From positions 2,438,909-2,502,908 of the forward strand of contig JAQFVV010012530.1 in assembly GCA_028023455.1 (NCBI GenBank): a DNA stretch of 64,000 bases, given 5' to 3'. How positions within the stretch are numbered: position 1 is the stretch's first letter; every line of letters starts with the position of its first letter. Source of the stretch: Epiperipatus broadwayi. Taxonomy: Eukaryota > Onychophora > Udeonychophora > Euonychophora > Peripatidae. Under the pieces are notes generated by a model that saw nothing but the letters and a program-made list of their open reading frames with translations, searched no databases and was not told the DNA's origin. The position numbers and the translations under genes were made by a program. Shown here piece by piece: positions 24,095 to 35,745 of the stretch.

Positions 24095-24244
24095 AATGAA
24101 CTATTAAATGAATTCGAAATGAACTATTATTGAATCAGAATAATCCCAAACTTCTTCTCACAAAGGAATTAATGAACTATTGTTGAAATTGCAAATTAAT
24201 TGTTGTTTAATAAATATTTTGTTACTAAAAATTAAATTGGTTAT

Positions 24245-24600
24245 CCAGTTGTCCAGTTTTGTTTTGTTTTATTGCATCACTCATCAATTATAGCACTGGT
24301 TCATGAGAATCTCATGCCTTCTGAGCTATGTCTGACATAACTTGACCTAGGCCAGTCAGGTTGTAGTGAGATGGAACTCTAATAGCGCTGTTTGGAAAAC
24401 CAAACATATAAATGTTTAGATGTTCCCAGTCTTTATTGTACTACATCCTCTGATGAGCAGGAAATATTGTTGTAGGTGCCATTAACATCTGCATTAGGAA
24501 TGTCAATTGATAGTTCCTTCCTACAGCATGCTCATCAGAAAATTGTTACAACTGATGTAATAAAAGGGTTGTATGGCGGTCCGGTTACAATATAGTTACA
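24245..24600. repeat. Dispersed repeat A, copy 2
   Basis: Second copy of the element at 8400-8760, ending in the same way at CCGGTTACAATATAG. It starts directly after the degenerate edge of the 66-bp minisatellite. Confidence 0.75.
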
Positions 24601-25204
24601 TAAAGAAGTTTGTACAGATACCATTCAGACATACATTCACTAAAGCCTGTTAAAACTTTCAGTTTCTTTCATTCCATATATTTAACAGGCATTTAATATG
24701 TGATTCATAGTTTGTGTTTGGCCAGCAGATAAATTTCATTTGTGAAACAAATAAACATAGCTATTGTGGATGGTTCTGATTCTTTTCATTGGTTAGTATG
24801 TTAGATATTTAGAAAAAGAAAGAAAAAAATGGAAGAACAGATGTCAATGAAAAATATTATACCAAAAACATTTTTTAAAAATTAATAATCTTATTATGGA
24901 AGATATAGTTAAAAGTGATTTAAGGCAATACTGTATGTCTTCTAATTTTGTTTAGTTTATTGGTAGATGAATTTTCAAATAAAGATGGCTTCAGTTTTAC
25001 TATTAGAATGATTCATTACATACCATAGTGAAAGAGAGTTAAATGCTATTTTGTGTTAATAGGATTTTTACAAGAATTTGTAAATTAAACTAAAACAACT
25101 AAAATAAATAACCCATCATTTCATTTTTAGATCATGTGATAAATGATGAAACAAGAACAGCTCTTTCTTCTGATGCCATTACATTAAGATTGAGAAATTT
25201 GTAA

Positions 25205-25505
25205 TTAAATAATGTATTTAAATTTACATGTCCCAAATCCAATTACACGTACTTATAGTTTTGGGGATCAGCCTTATTGATGAGGGCAAAAACCATTCTG
25301 GGTATTTAAATGATTTACCATTGCGTAATCACTGATTTTTTATGTGTAGTATAAATCATATCCCAAAATAAATTACTTTTAGCTTTGGAAATCAGCCTCA
25401 TTGATAAGAACCAGAAACTGTTCTGGGTATTTAAATGTATTACCATCGGATAATCACTGATCGCTCATGCATATTATAAACAGCATTAGAATAGAGAGCT
25501 CCTAT
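25205..25505. repeat. Dispersed repeat C, inverted copy with two 125-bp subunits
   Basis: Subunits starting near 25255 and 25378 both contain ATCAGCCT.ATTGATGA, CTGGGTATTTAAATG and TAATCACTGAT. The reverse complement matches the GGTAGTACATTTAAATCCC segment at 11793-11815. Confidence 0.6.
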
Positions 25506-25634
25506 TATTTTATAATCAAAATAGATGAAAAGGTTAAATTTTTGGGTAGTTGAATAACTGTTAATGATAGTAACAATAATGAAATTACAATGAGAATTGC
25601 AACAATAAAACTATAATATGGTAAAGAGATTGTT

Positions 25635-26230
25635 TTTATTGGATATTGAAAATAGATTTAAAAAAAAGTAAATTTATCAAAAGTTTTGTATAGGATGTCA
25701 TTCTTTATGGGCAAATGTGAACAATTGGTAGAAGAGAAGTATAGATATGGATTTGAAAATCTGTGAAAGAGAAAAATATTGAAAGGATAATATTAAGATT
25801 GGTCATTGAAAATAGATTTTAAAAAAAGTTTTGTTTAGGATGTCATTCTTTATGAAAAAAAATGTGGACAATTGGTAAAAGAGAAGAGATAATACATGCT
25901 TTATAGATATGAATTTGATAGTGAAAGAGAAAAATGTCGAAAGGATAATATTAATATTGGAGAAATGTCAAACAAAAAAGGGAATGAAATAAAAGATTAT
26001 TAAGGAATAGAAGACACATACTTTATTGCAAAGGAATTATAAATAATATATTTAGGAAGTTAGGGGATAAAAAAAGAAAGGTATGAGAAAATGGATTTTG
26101 TTATCTTAAAAAGGGGAGTAGTTATGTGTATTTAAAGAGAAATGAAAGTGTTATGTCCTGACAAAGAAAATGTGTGTGATTAAATAAAAGAATAAGTAAA
26201 AATAATAGGCATGAATAAACTTCAAAATTA
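25635..26230 (+). pseudogene. Coding-like debris with a 165-bp internal duplication
   Basis: Segments 25635-25800 and 25805-25960 are direct near-copies (both contain AGGATGTCATTCTTTATG and GAAAGAGAAAAAT). Short open pieces such as GNEIKDY and EDTYFIAKEL suggest decayed LINE coding sequence. The family is not identified. Confidence 0.35.
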
Positions 26231-28560
26231 AATAAAAGTATAGATAAACAAAATTAAAAGTAGATAAATTATGTATTAGCTAATGAAAAGTATTACTATT
26301 GAAAATCAAAAAAGAAAGACAACCAGAGTAAAAAGTAATTAACTTTTTTTACATTTGATCATATCGTGACTCCAGAAGCATGTATTCAAATTGATTTAAT
26401 CTCACTCAGAAAATTAACTCAAAGGATTTAAACTGATAAAAAAAATAGATCAATATGAATATTGGAAGCCTATCTTGACTAATTGATAGTCATAGATGCT
26501 AAATAACTATAATTTTTTCCCCATAATTGTTGATTGTAATGTAATTTTTGCAAGCTTTCAAGTTAATTAGTTTAAAGTAATTTTAAAATAAGAAAATTAT
26601 TTGATATTTTACATTAAAATTGTAATTTTAATTTATATCGGTGAAGGTGGAGGGGGGGGTAATAAATTTGATTGGGTTCACTTTTGATCTTCATAATTTA
26701 TTTCTAGAGAAAAAAATATTTAAGAAAACTAACAGCACTTACGGCATATTTACATTGTATAGTAATATGAACTGCTTTGGTGTACGAGATTTGTTTTTTC
26801 GTAGATATCTGATAAATGATGTTGATTGTTGATATCAAATAGTACTTTCCTATATATAACTTTTTATTATTTGAATTTCTAAGCTATTGCTATGATTTTT
26901 ACTGAATTCAGATTAGTCATTTGTATCAAATATTTTGATTGGGATCATGGTTTTGTTTGTCCTTTGCTATTGAATAACTTTAGTGATGGATGATATTATG
27001 ATAGTATAGTGGTGTTTTTTATTTTAATCCATTTCAGAAATAATGTGTAATAATATTACAGTGACATAATAGTTTATGTTCATTACTTCTTGACATGAAA
27101 AAATAGATCACTGTTTGTGCTTCCTTTATAAAACTATTTTAGCTCATCATATTCCTGCATAGTTTAGTACAGCAGTACTGTAGTAGATGCATTGTAAAAA
27201 ATCCAGGATCACTTCTCAACTAAATAACATTTATAAAATCAATTTCTTTGACTTTAACTGAATAAAACTGTTAAATGTTCAAACTGACAATAGGGTGTTT
27301 GAAGATCACATAATCTCCCAAGCATCTAAGCAATTGTTTTTTTTTTATTGAAAAGATATAAAAATCACTTATATGATCAAAAACAATGATTTATCTCTAA
27401 ATAATAGAAATTTTCCTTACTTAAAGTTATATTTTAAAATTTCATTATGTATACTACCATTTTTTAGTCATGCATTGTTCAAAATTGAATAGTTTAAAAT
27501 ATACAGAGTGTAGCAGCCATAAATAGATTGGAGTAGATTGAAGTCAATTGAAATTTCAAGTATTATACTTAATTTTATCTATATATTAATAAATTAAGGA
27601 AAATATAATTTTTAAAAGCTTTTATTTAACTTGTAAATTCTGTTGGTTTGTTTATTTGACTAAAATCTTGTAATCAATTTTTAACATATTTGTATTGAAT
27701 GGATTTTCTTCAAATTTTGTACACATTAGGTATCGATGGCAACGTAATAGTTTAGTTTTCCAGCCATTTGTTCAGTCTGTATCAATGTGCATGGGGGGGG
27801 GGGATTTCAAGTTCAGTAAGTTTTCAGTCATGCACAGTAGATGCCGATGTATTTATAAAAATACACTTTCATTGATTTCATGACTTATTCACTAATATGC
27901 ATTTATACCTTATTAAAATAGAAAGAAAAAGAAATGAAGGATGAAGTCTTAATTTCTCTTAATTGTTTAATTAAAACTTTTTTTAAAATGCCTTCATAAA
28001 TGCAAAAGTTTTGTAAATGACTATTAATGCATACAAATTTAATTTCAAAAGTGGAACTATGGTGACATTGTTTTAATGGTTAAATTTTAAATTTGAATAC
28101 AAAAAGTTCACTGCAAAATATTTGAATGCTAAAAAATAATAAAAATATTTTATTAAAAAAATGATATTGTTAAATGTACTAAAAACCAAACCTTTTTTTA
28201 ACTAACTAGAATTTACTAAAAAAAAAAATTTCAAACCAGAATTTTAGTTTTATATGTTATTTGAAATAATAGCTTAGACATTTTTTAATTAATAATTCAA
28301 TCATTAATTGTTGAAGAAAATTATTTTTTGGTTTTTAGTGCATTATTGATGAAATTAAATAAAAGCAGTTTTTATAAAATATTTTTATGTATATTATTGA
28401 ATCTACTAATGTAAGTTTTTTGTATCAAAATGGACAATTTTTTTAACTCTCCACAATATATTCCAATGAAAAGATGACTGATGATTAGGTCTCTAACCAA
28501 GTTTTCTACAGTCCTATAAATCAACACATATTAAATACTAATATACTTTAGCTATTTACT
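26231..28560. other. NUP214 intron, no exon recognised
   Basis: A/T-rich, with G-runs near 26652 and 27794. ATACAGAGTGTAGCAGCC at 27498 resembles the end of a mariner-like element, but no partner end or transposase was found. Confidence 0.4.
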
Positions 28561-28836
28561 ACAAAAATTTTAAGGTACTAGTGATCATCAGTTAGGAAAT
28601 GAAATGGTGAAACAATGCACTAACATTAAATTTTATTTTAAAGTGGGCGAAATTGTTGCTGGAATGTTTGATATGTATTTGACCATTAAACAATAAGTCA
28701 CAAGAATGTTTTAAAGTGATTTACAAGATTTTGTGATAATAGAACATTGAAGATAATTTACAAAGTACGGAACACTGTCACATTTCGTGTTATGCATGAC
28801 TCATGATTCAGACATGCTAGTCCTTAACATTTTTGT
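28561..28836. repeat. MITE-like element D, copy 1
   Basis: Inverted ends of roughly 50-60 bp: ACAAAAATTTTAAGGTACTA at the left and TAGTCCTTAACATTTTTGT at the right. No target duplication was resolved. The same terminal sequence flanks 42105-42427. Confidence 0.6.
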
Positions 28837-28989
28837 GGTGACTTGCATTAGTTTAGAGATTGTGCTGCAGTCTTTCTTTTATTGGAAACACATTGTGTTT
28901 TTCATGTTTTGGAAAAGCAAGTGGAATATGTCCCACTGCAGAAACTCTAATTTCCACTATTAAGCACTCAGTCTAATTCACCGTCTAAG

Positions 28990-29800
28990 ATCTCTTGTTA
29001 AAATTGAATTACAGGAGTTGGAATCATGAATAAAAATAAAGATTTTATTATCAAAAATAAGTAGAAAAATGATAGTTAAAAATACATATCTGTGAAGCAA
29101 AGTAGATGGGTATGTTGTGAATTGAAAATTGAAGAGGAAGTGAATATTCATCATTGTTCTTGGTTTTAAAAGTAGATGTTATAATTAAGTATTGTAAATG
29201 GACTACAGATGATAATTTGACATATATTAATCAAGTAAACATTAGCTTGTTGATCCAAGAATGAATAAGTTAATGATCGTGAAATTGAGACCAAAAATAG
29301 TCATATGATAAGAAAAAAGTAATTTCATAGTCTCTTGCTTAGGAAGTCATGCAAATTGAGTTCAAAAGTGATAGGTTGAACATAATAGACTCATTCAATT
29401 GTTCCAACAAGTTATTTTTTTTACCTCAAATCCTTAGCTTTAGAATTCACCATTTGTCATTCCCTTGTATTTTGCATTCATAAGTTGTATAATGTATAAT
29501 GATAACGGGATTAGAATCTTGCAATAATTTAAGGATATGATTGTAGGAGTCTACGATTTAAGATTATAGGGAATATAATATGATTATAGTAAATGGATGG
29601 TTTAGAATTTTCAAAGGAAAGTATTTCATTTCTAGGGTTCCAGAGAATAAAGAATTAAATTTCAATTAGATTATGTATTTTTATAATAGATTCAGAACAG
29701 AATTAAGTTTATATCCGTTTGTTGGCATAACATGGTTTCAGATTATAATTTAGTAGTGGCTGGATTGAAGCTAAATGATAAGAGTATAAAAAAATTCTAA
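28990..29800 (+). pseudogene. LINE endonuclease remnant
   Basis: Blocks visible across frames: GVGIMNKNKDFII near 29015; CELKIEEEVNIHHCSW near 29115; LDYVFL..IQNRIKF near 29660-29710; and a terminal MVSDYNLVVAGLKLND near 29730-29775. The last corresponds to the CGSDHNLVVAxLKL motif of the AP endonuclease, with the catalytic histidine replaced by tyrosine. Inactive. Confidence 0.6.
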
Positions 29801-29905
29801 ACAATTTTAGAAAAGGGGGTGAGGATAGAGTATTAATAAATTGCAATTAAAAAAAGATATGTAAAAAAAGTTTTAAATTTGTTGAATCACAAAATCAGTG
29901 TAAGT

Positions 29906-30389
29906 CAGGGGTGGGCAAATAGTGGCCCGAGGGCCACATGCGGCCCACTAAGAGGTTTTATGCTGCCCGCCAAGACAATCAGAAAAATCTGCCTTGAACT
30001 GAGATTTCCTTCCCATGCTTGACCGAAAATTCATCTCATACTTTTCACCAGGATGGCCACATCAATACACATGTACAGTGTAGATACAATGTACAGTGCT
30101 TTTCCAGTTGATTTGGTTAATTTCAATTTTGTCTTTGCATTAGCATATACATTTCCAACTTTAGTGAAACCATGAACCCTCTGAAAAAATGTAAAATTGG
30201 TGATGAATGTTATGTGTTTAATGAAGAATGGACAACATTTCTTTGGTAATATAGGGAATAAAGCAGTGTGTTTATTGTGTCATGAAAAAAGGTGCGGCCC
30301 TCCACTAACCTTTGCTTCTACAATGTGGCCCCAATGCGGCCCTCCGCCACTCTATGCGGCCCCCAAGCAAAAACAATTGCCCACCCCTG
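29906..30389 (+). mobile_element. hAT-family non-autonomous transposon, 484 bp, with target duplication
   Basis: Ends are CAGGGGTGGGCAAA and TTGCCCACCCCTG, a terminal motif typical of animal hAT elements. An identical 8-bp direct repeat GTGTAAGT flanks it at 29898-29905 and 30390-30397, as expected for hAT. The ends are rich in GGCCC/GGGCC and far more G+C-rich than the surroundings. Most of the transposase gene is deleted; only its N-terminal piece remains. It interrupts the decayed LINE at 28990-33080, so it inserted later than that element. Confidence 0.94.
30172..30291 (+). pseudogene. hAT transposase N-terminal remnant with BED-type zinc-finger start
   Basis: Starting at ATG 30172 the frame reads MNPLKKCKIGDECYVFNEEW, then shifts by one base near 30240 and continues NIGNKAVCLLCHEK. 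Animal hAT transposases of the ZBED/GTF2IRD2-like group have a collinear N-terminus (basic start, VFNEEW, then KAVCLLC as the first CxxC of the BED finger). Everything after the first zinc ligands is deleted up to the right terminal repeat. Not functional. Confidence 0.75.
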
Positions 30390-30419
30390 GTGTAAGTAAT
30401 ACCAAGATATGTTTATGAA

Positions 30420-30880
30420 CAGTAATTATGTAATGTTATGTGATGCACTGTGGCTTTTTTTTTTTTTTGGAGTCAGGAATCTCTCAGCCACTATGCTCAG
30501 AGAAACCTATTAATCACCTTCCCTTCCCATTTCCCACCATAATTTTTTCCCCATATTCTTCACCATCCTACTCCATCCCATTTCCACAATATAATCTTTG
30601 TCAACTCTATGGCCCTTATATCTAAATCCTCTTTATTTTTTTCCAAACCTAGCGTAAAAACCAAGAACCCACTTTCTGTATAATCACTTTGTTTATATTT
30701 ATTCTCCCACAATTTCATTATTTCTGTTTGCAGGCATTTACATTCAATTAACAGATAACTAATATTTTTTATGCCTTCCTTACATAACTTGCAGACTAAA
30801 TCACCCATATTTTTCCATTTATGTATATATTCCATTGTTGCTAAAGATAAACAGTAAACTAATTTTCCTTGCTATTATTA
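30420..30880 (-). pseudogene. LINE 3' end with CxxC...H...C zinc-knuckle (copy 1)
   Basis: Minus strand 30835-30560 reads KWKNMGDLVCKLCKEGIKN, then LLIECKCLQTEIMKLWENKY and, near the end, DLDIRAIELTKIILWKWDGV. CKLC followed by ...ECK is the C-terminal zinc-binding motif of many LINE reverse transcriptases. About 600 bp away is a second copy in the same orientation (31035-31490), and a third lies on the plus strand at 53680-54095. Confidence 0.7.
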
Positions 30881-31490
30881 ACTCGCACCCAATATTCTGT
30901 TTACTTCTATATTTATTTAAACTCTTTACTCTTGATACTAGTGTTCCATCTCTTCAATTCCCCCCCTTTTTTTAATGCATCTATTCTTCTATCCCATTTC
31001 TTGCCACTATAACACTCAATAATTCTCCTAACACAATTATGTGATGTGATGTGATGCACTTGTAGCTTCTCCTTAAACAAAGTCAAGAATCTCAGCAATT
31101 ATGCCCAGAGAATGTTAGCCACTTTATTTTCCATTTCCCAGTCTAAGTTTTCCCATATTCTGCTCCATCCCATTTCCACAACATAATCTTTGTCAACTCT
31201 ATGGCCTTTATATCTAAATCCCCCTTATCTTGTCCCAAACCCAGCATAAAAACCAATAATCCACTTTCTGTATAATCACTTTTTTTCATATTTATTCTTC
31301 CATAACTTCATTATATGTGCTTTTTTTGTTTTCAAGCATTTACATTCAATTAACAGTTGCCTATTATTGTCTATTCCTTCCTTACATAATTTACCGACTA
31401 AATGACCCATATTTTTCCATTTACATGTATATTCTCTTGTTGCTAAAGATCCCGTTTGGTCCTTAAACAATAAACAACTTTCCTTACTAT
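30881..31490 (-). pseudogene. LINE 3' end with zinc-knuckle (copy 2) and connecting segment
   Basis: Minus strand 31470-31276 reads REYTCKWKNMGHLVGKLCKE and LLIECKCLKTKKAHIMKLWK. The first zinc cysteine of CKLC is changed to G (VGKLC). The non-coding tail to 31035 is collinear with copy 1. The piece 31098-30913 (ECYSGKKWDRRIDALKKGGE) probably belongs to the upstream part of copy 1, so two 5'-truncated copies sit head to tail. Confidence 0.65.
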
Positions 31491-31879
31491 TATCATATAT
31501 ATTAATATATTATCATATATTAATAAAATTTAAAGGAAGCTGTAGCAAAAATAGTAACATCAAATGTAAAAGAGAAAAAAATGTCTTACGTTCATGATAA
31601 ACTGAATAATAAAATAGACTATAAGATATTGTAAGCAAATTGTGCATTACATAAAAGTATGTGTTGAAGCTTAATATTGATATGTAATAGATAAAGCAGA
31701 GATTTCAGAAATATGGCAACATTTGAAGTAATTAATGATTATGCATTAATAAAAAGAATGGATGTAATGAAAAGATAATGTAAGTATATAGTTAGTTTGC
31801 AAGATTAAAGTAATAAGCCTTCATATTAGTATAAGTGAGGTAAGTAAGAATGAAATGGTTTATGCTGTAATAGAGAATA

Positions 31880-32900
31880 AAAATGCAAGAGCTATATCTG
31901 AGATGAATTCAGACAATGTCAAGTGAATTGATGAAATTTCAATCAAATTGCTACAAGTTTATGATGCTGGGGAGGGGGAGATGAGAGAATTAGGTTATTA
32001 TAATTTATGATTTGATAAAATGGCTGCTAGAGCACTTTGAATTTAGAAAGATTGGAGAACAAGAGATGAAATAGCAACAGTGTGAATTACTGTTAGTGTG
32101 AGATGTTAAAAGGAAGTTAATATTTGTTTCAGTGACTTTGAAAAAGCTTATAGTAAAAAGAAGTGGTGTATTTGTTAGATATTGTGAAGAAGAAAAGTAC
32201 AAATTCAAAACAAAGAACTGTTAGAGAAATGAATCAGAAATGTTTACTAAGTTGTCTCTGTGGTTAAGTTGCAATCTTTAATGTCTATATAATAATATTG
32301 GACAATAAATAAAGGTGGGATTTCACCATTATTGTTAAAAGAGGTTGCCTTGACAACAGGTTGAGATTGGTGGTTGTTATTGATATTGGGATTGTCTAAG
32401 TGTTGACTGATTTTTAATGATTGCTAAGCTTTTTGTATAAAAAAAATAGATAAAAGAATGAATGTTTAGTCCCCTACCCTCATTTTTTAAAAAATATTTA
32501 TTTAAATGAGTCTCTTAATGATGGTTTGATAAGTTCTGAGGAAGGGGAAGTTCACTGGTCAATGTTGCCACTGCATCTAGACATTAAAATCAAACTGAAT
32601 AAATTGTTAACTAGGAACGATTCTCTAAAACAAAAATTATAAATGGGAATGGGAAATAGTTTTAAAAAGCAGGTTAAAGCTTTCAAATATTTAGGAAGTT
32701 GATTATGTGAAAATAGAAGTAACAATAAAGATATTTGGATGAGGATCACAATAGCCAAACAAACTTTTAGTATAGATAGAAGGTTATTTGGCAGTATCCA
32801 TTAAGGTTAGATTTAAGAAAGAGATTTCTTAAATGTTTTGTTAGCAAAACTGTGTATGGAGTAACAACTTGGAAGATCCATAAAGACAAAAAAATTTGAT
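31880..32900 (+). pseudogene. LINE reverse transcriptase remnant
   Basis: Visible pieces are DFEKAYSKKKW near 32135-32165 (palm motif FxDFEKAYD, catalytic aspartate lost), KVQIQNKELLEK near 32195-32230, KGGISPLLL near 32310-32335, QVKAFKYLGS near 32670-32700, and NNKDIWMRITIAKQTFSIDR then RLFGSIH near 32720-32800. The order is right for a LINE palm-thumb-connection region. Many stops. Confidence 0.65.
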
Positions 32901-33389
32901 AACTGTAGATTGAAAATTTTTTTTCTAAGCAATTTTTATATATATATAATAAATTACTAAACAATTCCAAATCATTTTTTTTTTTTGGGTGGAGGGGAAT
33001 TGATTTGATTGCACTCTGGGATAAAATACTTGAGTTCATTTTCAAAACTGTTGCCTAGTGAAGATATTATTAAACAAAAAAATAATCTTGTAGATAGTGA
33101 AGCTATACATATATACACTTGGAATATATATATATGTTTGCTTCACCATTCACTGTGGTTTAACTAAAGACCCTGAGTTCAACCACAATGAATATAGACT
33201 AAATTTAAAGCAGGAAAAAAATTTACGGAATGTTCTTTTAATTTTAGAAAATAAAATAAAATGAAAAGATTTTATTTTAGATAAAGAAATAAAATTTCTA
33301 GAACTCATTAGAGAAAAAGATTAATTAGATAAAAAAAATCACTAATTAAAAAACACTGTGATTAAAAATAAGATAGAGAACAATGGAGA

Positions 33390-35080
33390 TTGGAATGCAA
33401 GATGGCTGACAAGTGGGGTAGAGAGAAAAAGGAACTTTAGCGTCTTCGCAGCTTTTACCTGAGTCAGTTCAAGCGCTAGGACTGAAGAACAGCACAAGAT
33501 ATTTTAGTGGCGAAGAAAGATATGTTAACCTGTGGGAAAGAGCTCCCGCAACTAAGATTATATTAGCTCCCCCGCTATAGATTTTGAACCACTAACATTC
33601 AAAGAAACTTTTTTTGGGTGCTATAATGGAAATGGTCGAGTAGGCCCTTTCTCTCTCTCGATGGTTTTCTGTTTTGCTGGAGCTGGAAAGGTGTAATACA
33701 TAATGTAGCATGGTGCCAGAACATTTCTTGCCTTACCAAATGCCTGCTGCCGGTCACGCATGATGAAGGATCGAAATTAAAAGAAGCCATCACTTGTGTA
33801 GTGCACTTAAATCTCCATAAGATTATCTCATTAAAAGACGTACACATTTCAAAAATTATCGGTAATATAAATCTTTGTATTAGTGTTTGTTTTACTTTAA
33901 ATATTTTCATTAATAAAACATATACGTACACATAGTTCTTTTATATATATATGGGTGATTTAATTTGGTTTTAAAACGTTTTTTTAAAGGTTACTATTAA
34001 AACTGTTGATTTCTTTTCTGACACCAGAGTTTGATCGCTTTTGTGCGAATCTCCAAAACGGAATAATAAAATATTCTGTCATTTATTTATTTCTTTTTTT
34101 AAATATATAAAGTAATTTACCTCGGCAGAAGCGCAAAGGTCATTTTAGATTAGATTAATGTTTTTTCTTTTATTGAAAGGAAATATCTAGTTTACTTAAA
34201 GAAAAAGCAAAATAATTAAAACTAAACTCAGCTTATAGTTTTTTTTTTGTTTCTTGTTTTTGCTTTTTCGATCCGAATTAGAATTGCAGGGGCGCATATA
34301 TGTAGTCATTTTAATTAGAGTGGAGTGATTTGAAATAACCTGTATCTTGTAAATGGGAGAGAGAAACATTAAAGAAGTTTCATTGATAAAGGTGGGTAGA
34401 GTTGGTTAAATAGAGTTCTAGTATCCTTTTATTAAGCCACTAGTAAAGATATCTATATATATCTAAACGATTATGTAAAGATCGATAATATAAGGGAAGT
34501 TCTTTTTTTTATCTAAGTTTTTACCTCAGTTTCAGGCTTGATAATCTTTCGTGTATTACTTGAGGAGTCGGAAATATCTGTATAAATTGTGTCTTATTTC
34601 AATCTCCATATTGGTGGGCTTATCTTACGGACATCTCCGGATAAGATTCCGGAAATCATTATACGTAAAACCTATTAATGACTGGACATAAGCGTTATAC
34701 TCCGTTTTTTTGAACTCGGATCATGCTCTGCGAACGAGTTCCTTCCCACCCTGCTATGTTTTAGGGCCGAGCGCTATCCAGCCTCATTTCGTTATACACT
34801 CCTCATAGAGAGAAATATCTCTGGAAAACTGCTTGCCAAGAAAAGGGAGAACGACACCGTATCTCTGAGTAATACATTTAGTTAATACATTTGTTTTATT
34901 AAGCCTGACTATTTTCTATGCTCAAAGCACTACGCAGAAACTGGTAAAAGGGGGGTTCAAATTTAAGTTACAGGCTATGTTTTTGTTATAGCTCCAAGAA
35001 TATCTATTTAACGAGTAATTTGTTGTTTTTTTTGATTTTTCTTTCTTTCTCTGCCACCTCTGAATGGTCCCTTTTACTCT
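33390..35080. other. Stretch richer in G+C and CpG, low-copy in appearance
   Basis: It contains words such as AAGATGGCTGACAAG (a YY1-like core AAGATGGC) at 33402-33416, CAAGCGCTAGG, GCTCCCGCAAC, TCCGGATAAGATTCCGGAA and GGGCCGAGCGC, and many CpGs. It does not match any other part of the window. Possibilities are a promoter/exon region of a nested gene or a foreign insertion such as an LTR. Undecided. Confidence 0.35.
33737..33790 (-). other. Candidate first coding exon of an unidentified antisense gene
   Basis: Minus strand: ACAAGTG then ATG GCT gives MASFNFDPSSCVTGSRHL, and after the 18th codon comes a consensus donor GTAAGG. The start context is good and the segment lies in a stretch richer in G+C and CpG (33390-35080). 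I do not recognise the peptide and found no second exon. It would be nested in and antisense to NUP214. Confidence 0.2.
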
Positions 35081-35395
35081 CTCTCTCTTCCCAAAAAATC
35101 ATTCATCCCATACCAAGTAAATATAATACAATTTTGTGAACTAAACCGATTTTTACTGCCTATATGTACTTATTGTCAGTCCATTGATGCTTTCGGGTAG
35201 ACCGAGAAGTCAATGACTGCCTCATTAGATAGTGATCTTGTATTTTTCTTTGTGTATATAATAAACTTTAATTCTTTTGTGAACAATTAATAATATAGTC
35301 CATAAAAACCAATATTTATCAAATATAGATTCACCAACCAATTTTCTTTAAAAAACTTGTTCTTTATTTAACTATATAAAATTTACATTCAATAA

Positions 35396-35436
35396 GCAAC
35401 GTTTCGACTATTTCTATCCTTATAGTCTTTTTCAAG
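35396..35436 (-). ncRNA. Degenerate hammerhead-ribozyme-like motif of the Penelope terminal region
   Basis: On the minus strand the segment reads CTTGAAAAA, a 6-bp stem GACTAT...ATAGTC with an 8-10 nt loop, then CGAAAC. This is the layout of hammerhead helix II followed by GAAA, with a corrupted CUGANGA box. Penelope-like elements are known to carry such motifs in their terminal repeats. Activity is not expected here, because the first core box is mutated. Confidence 0.4.
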
Positions 35437-35745
35437 CCACTATGAAAAAATACAAACAATATTATCAATAAATAATAAATAAATAAATAAAAACACAAAT
35501 AAAACGAAAAAAAAATTAAAAATACAAATACAAAATAAAATAGAATAAAAAATTAAAAAAGAATAAAATAAAATAAAAATAAAACAAAATATAAATATAT
35601 ATAAAAATATATACAATATTACCTTCTCCAAAAATTAAAAAATCTAACAAAAAATCTCAAAAAAATAAAAAACCTTTTTATTTATAACTAACAATCAAAT
35701 TATTTAAATGGATAAAATTCCTCAAACTAGTTCTTAATTGTTATC

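Larger units (their letters stand above)
28990..33080 (+). mobile_element. Second LINE family, long decayed copy with nested insertions
   Basis: Plus-strand pieces in the order expected for an endonuclease/reverse-transcriptase LINE: endonuclease near 29000-29800, reverse transcriptase near 31880-32400, and the connection region near 32640-32900. It is interrupted by the hAT element at 29906-30389 and by two minus-strand LINE 3' ends at 30420-31490. Its sequence differs from the RTE-like family at 43440. Confidence 0.65.

Noticed and set aside
23370-24107. 245-codon open frame as a real repeat protein
   Set aside because: The frame stays open because the unit length is divisible by three; there is no start context, splice structure or non-repetitive flank, and it lies in a NUP214 intron.
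23171-24180. Regular direct repeats that could suggest a CRISPR array
   Set aside because: The 66-bp units are contiguous with no unique spacers, and the genome is eukaryotic; this is a minisatellite.
27498-27560. Mariner-like terminal motif ATACAGAGTGTAGCAGCC
   Set aside because: No matching inverted end and no transposase remnant could be found nearby.
30440-30625. Plus-strand Pro/Phe-rich frame
   Set aside because: It is the antisense of a LINE 3' end that has two further copies in the window.
32005-33045. Three minus-strand open frames (32005, 32552, 32767)
   Set aside because: They are antisense to readable LINE reverse-transcriptase blocks on the plus strand.
35440-35631. Phe/Ile-rich 63-codon minus-strand frame
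   Set aside because: It is the translation of an A-rich Penelope 3' region; low complexity only.
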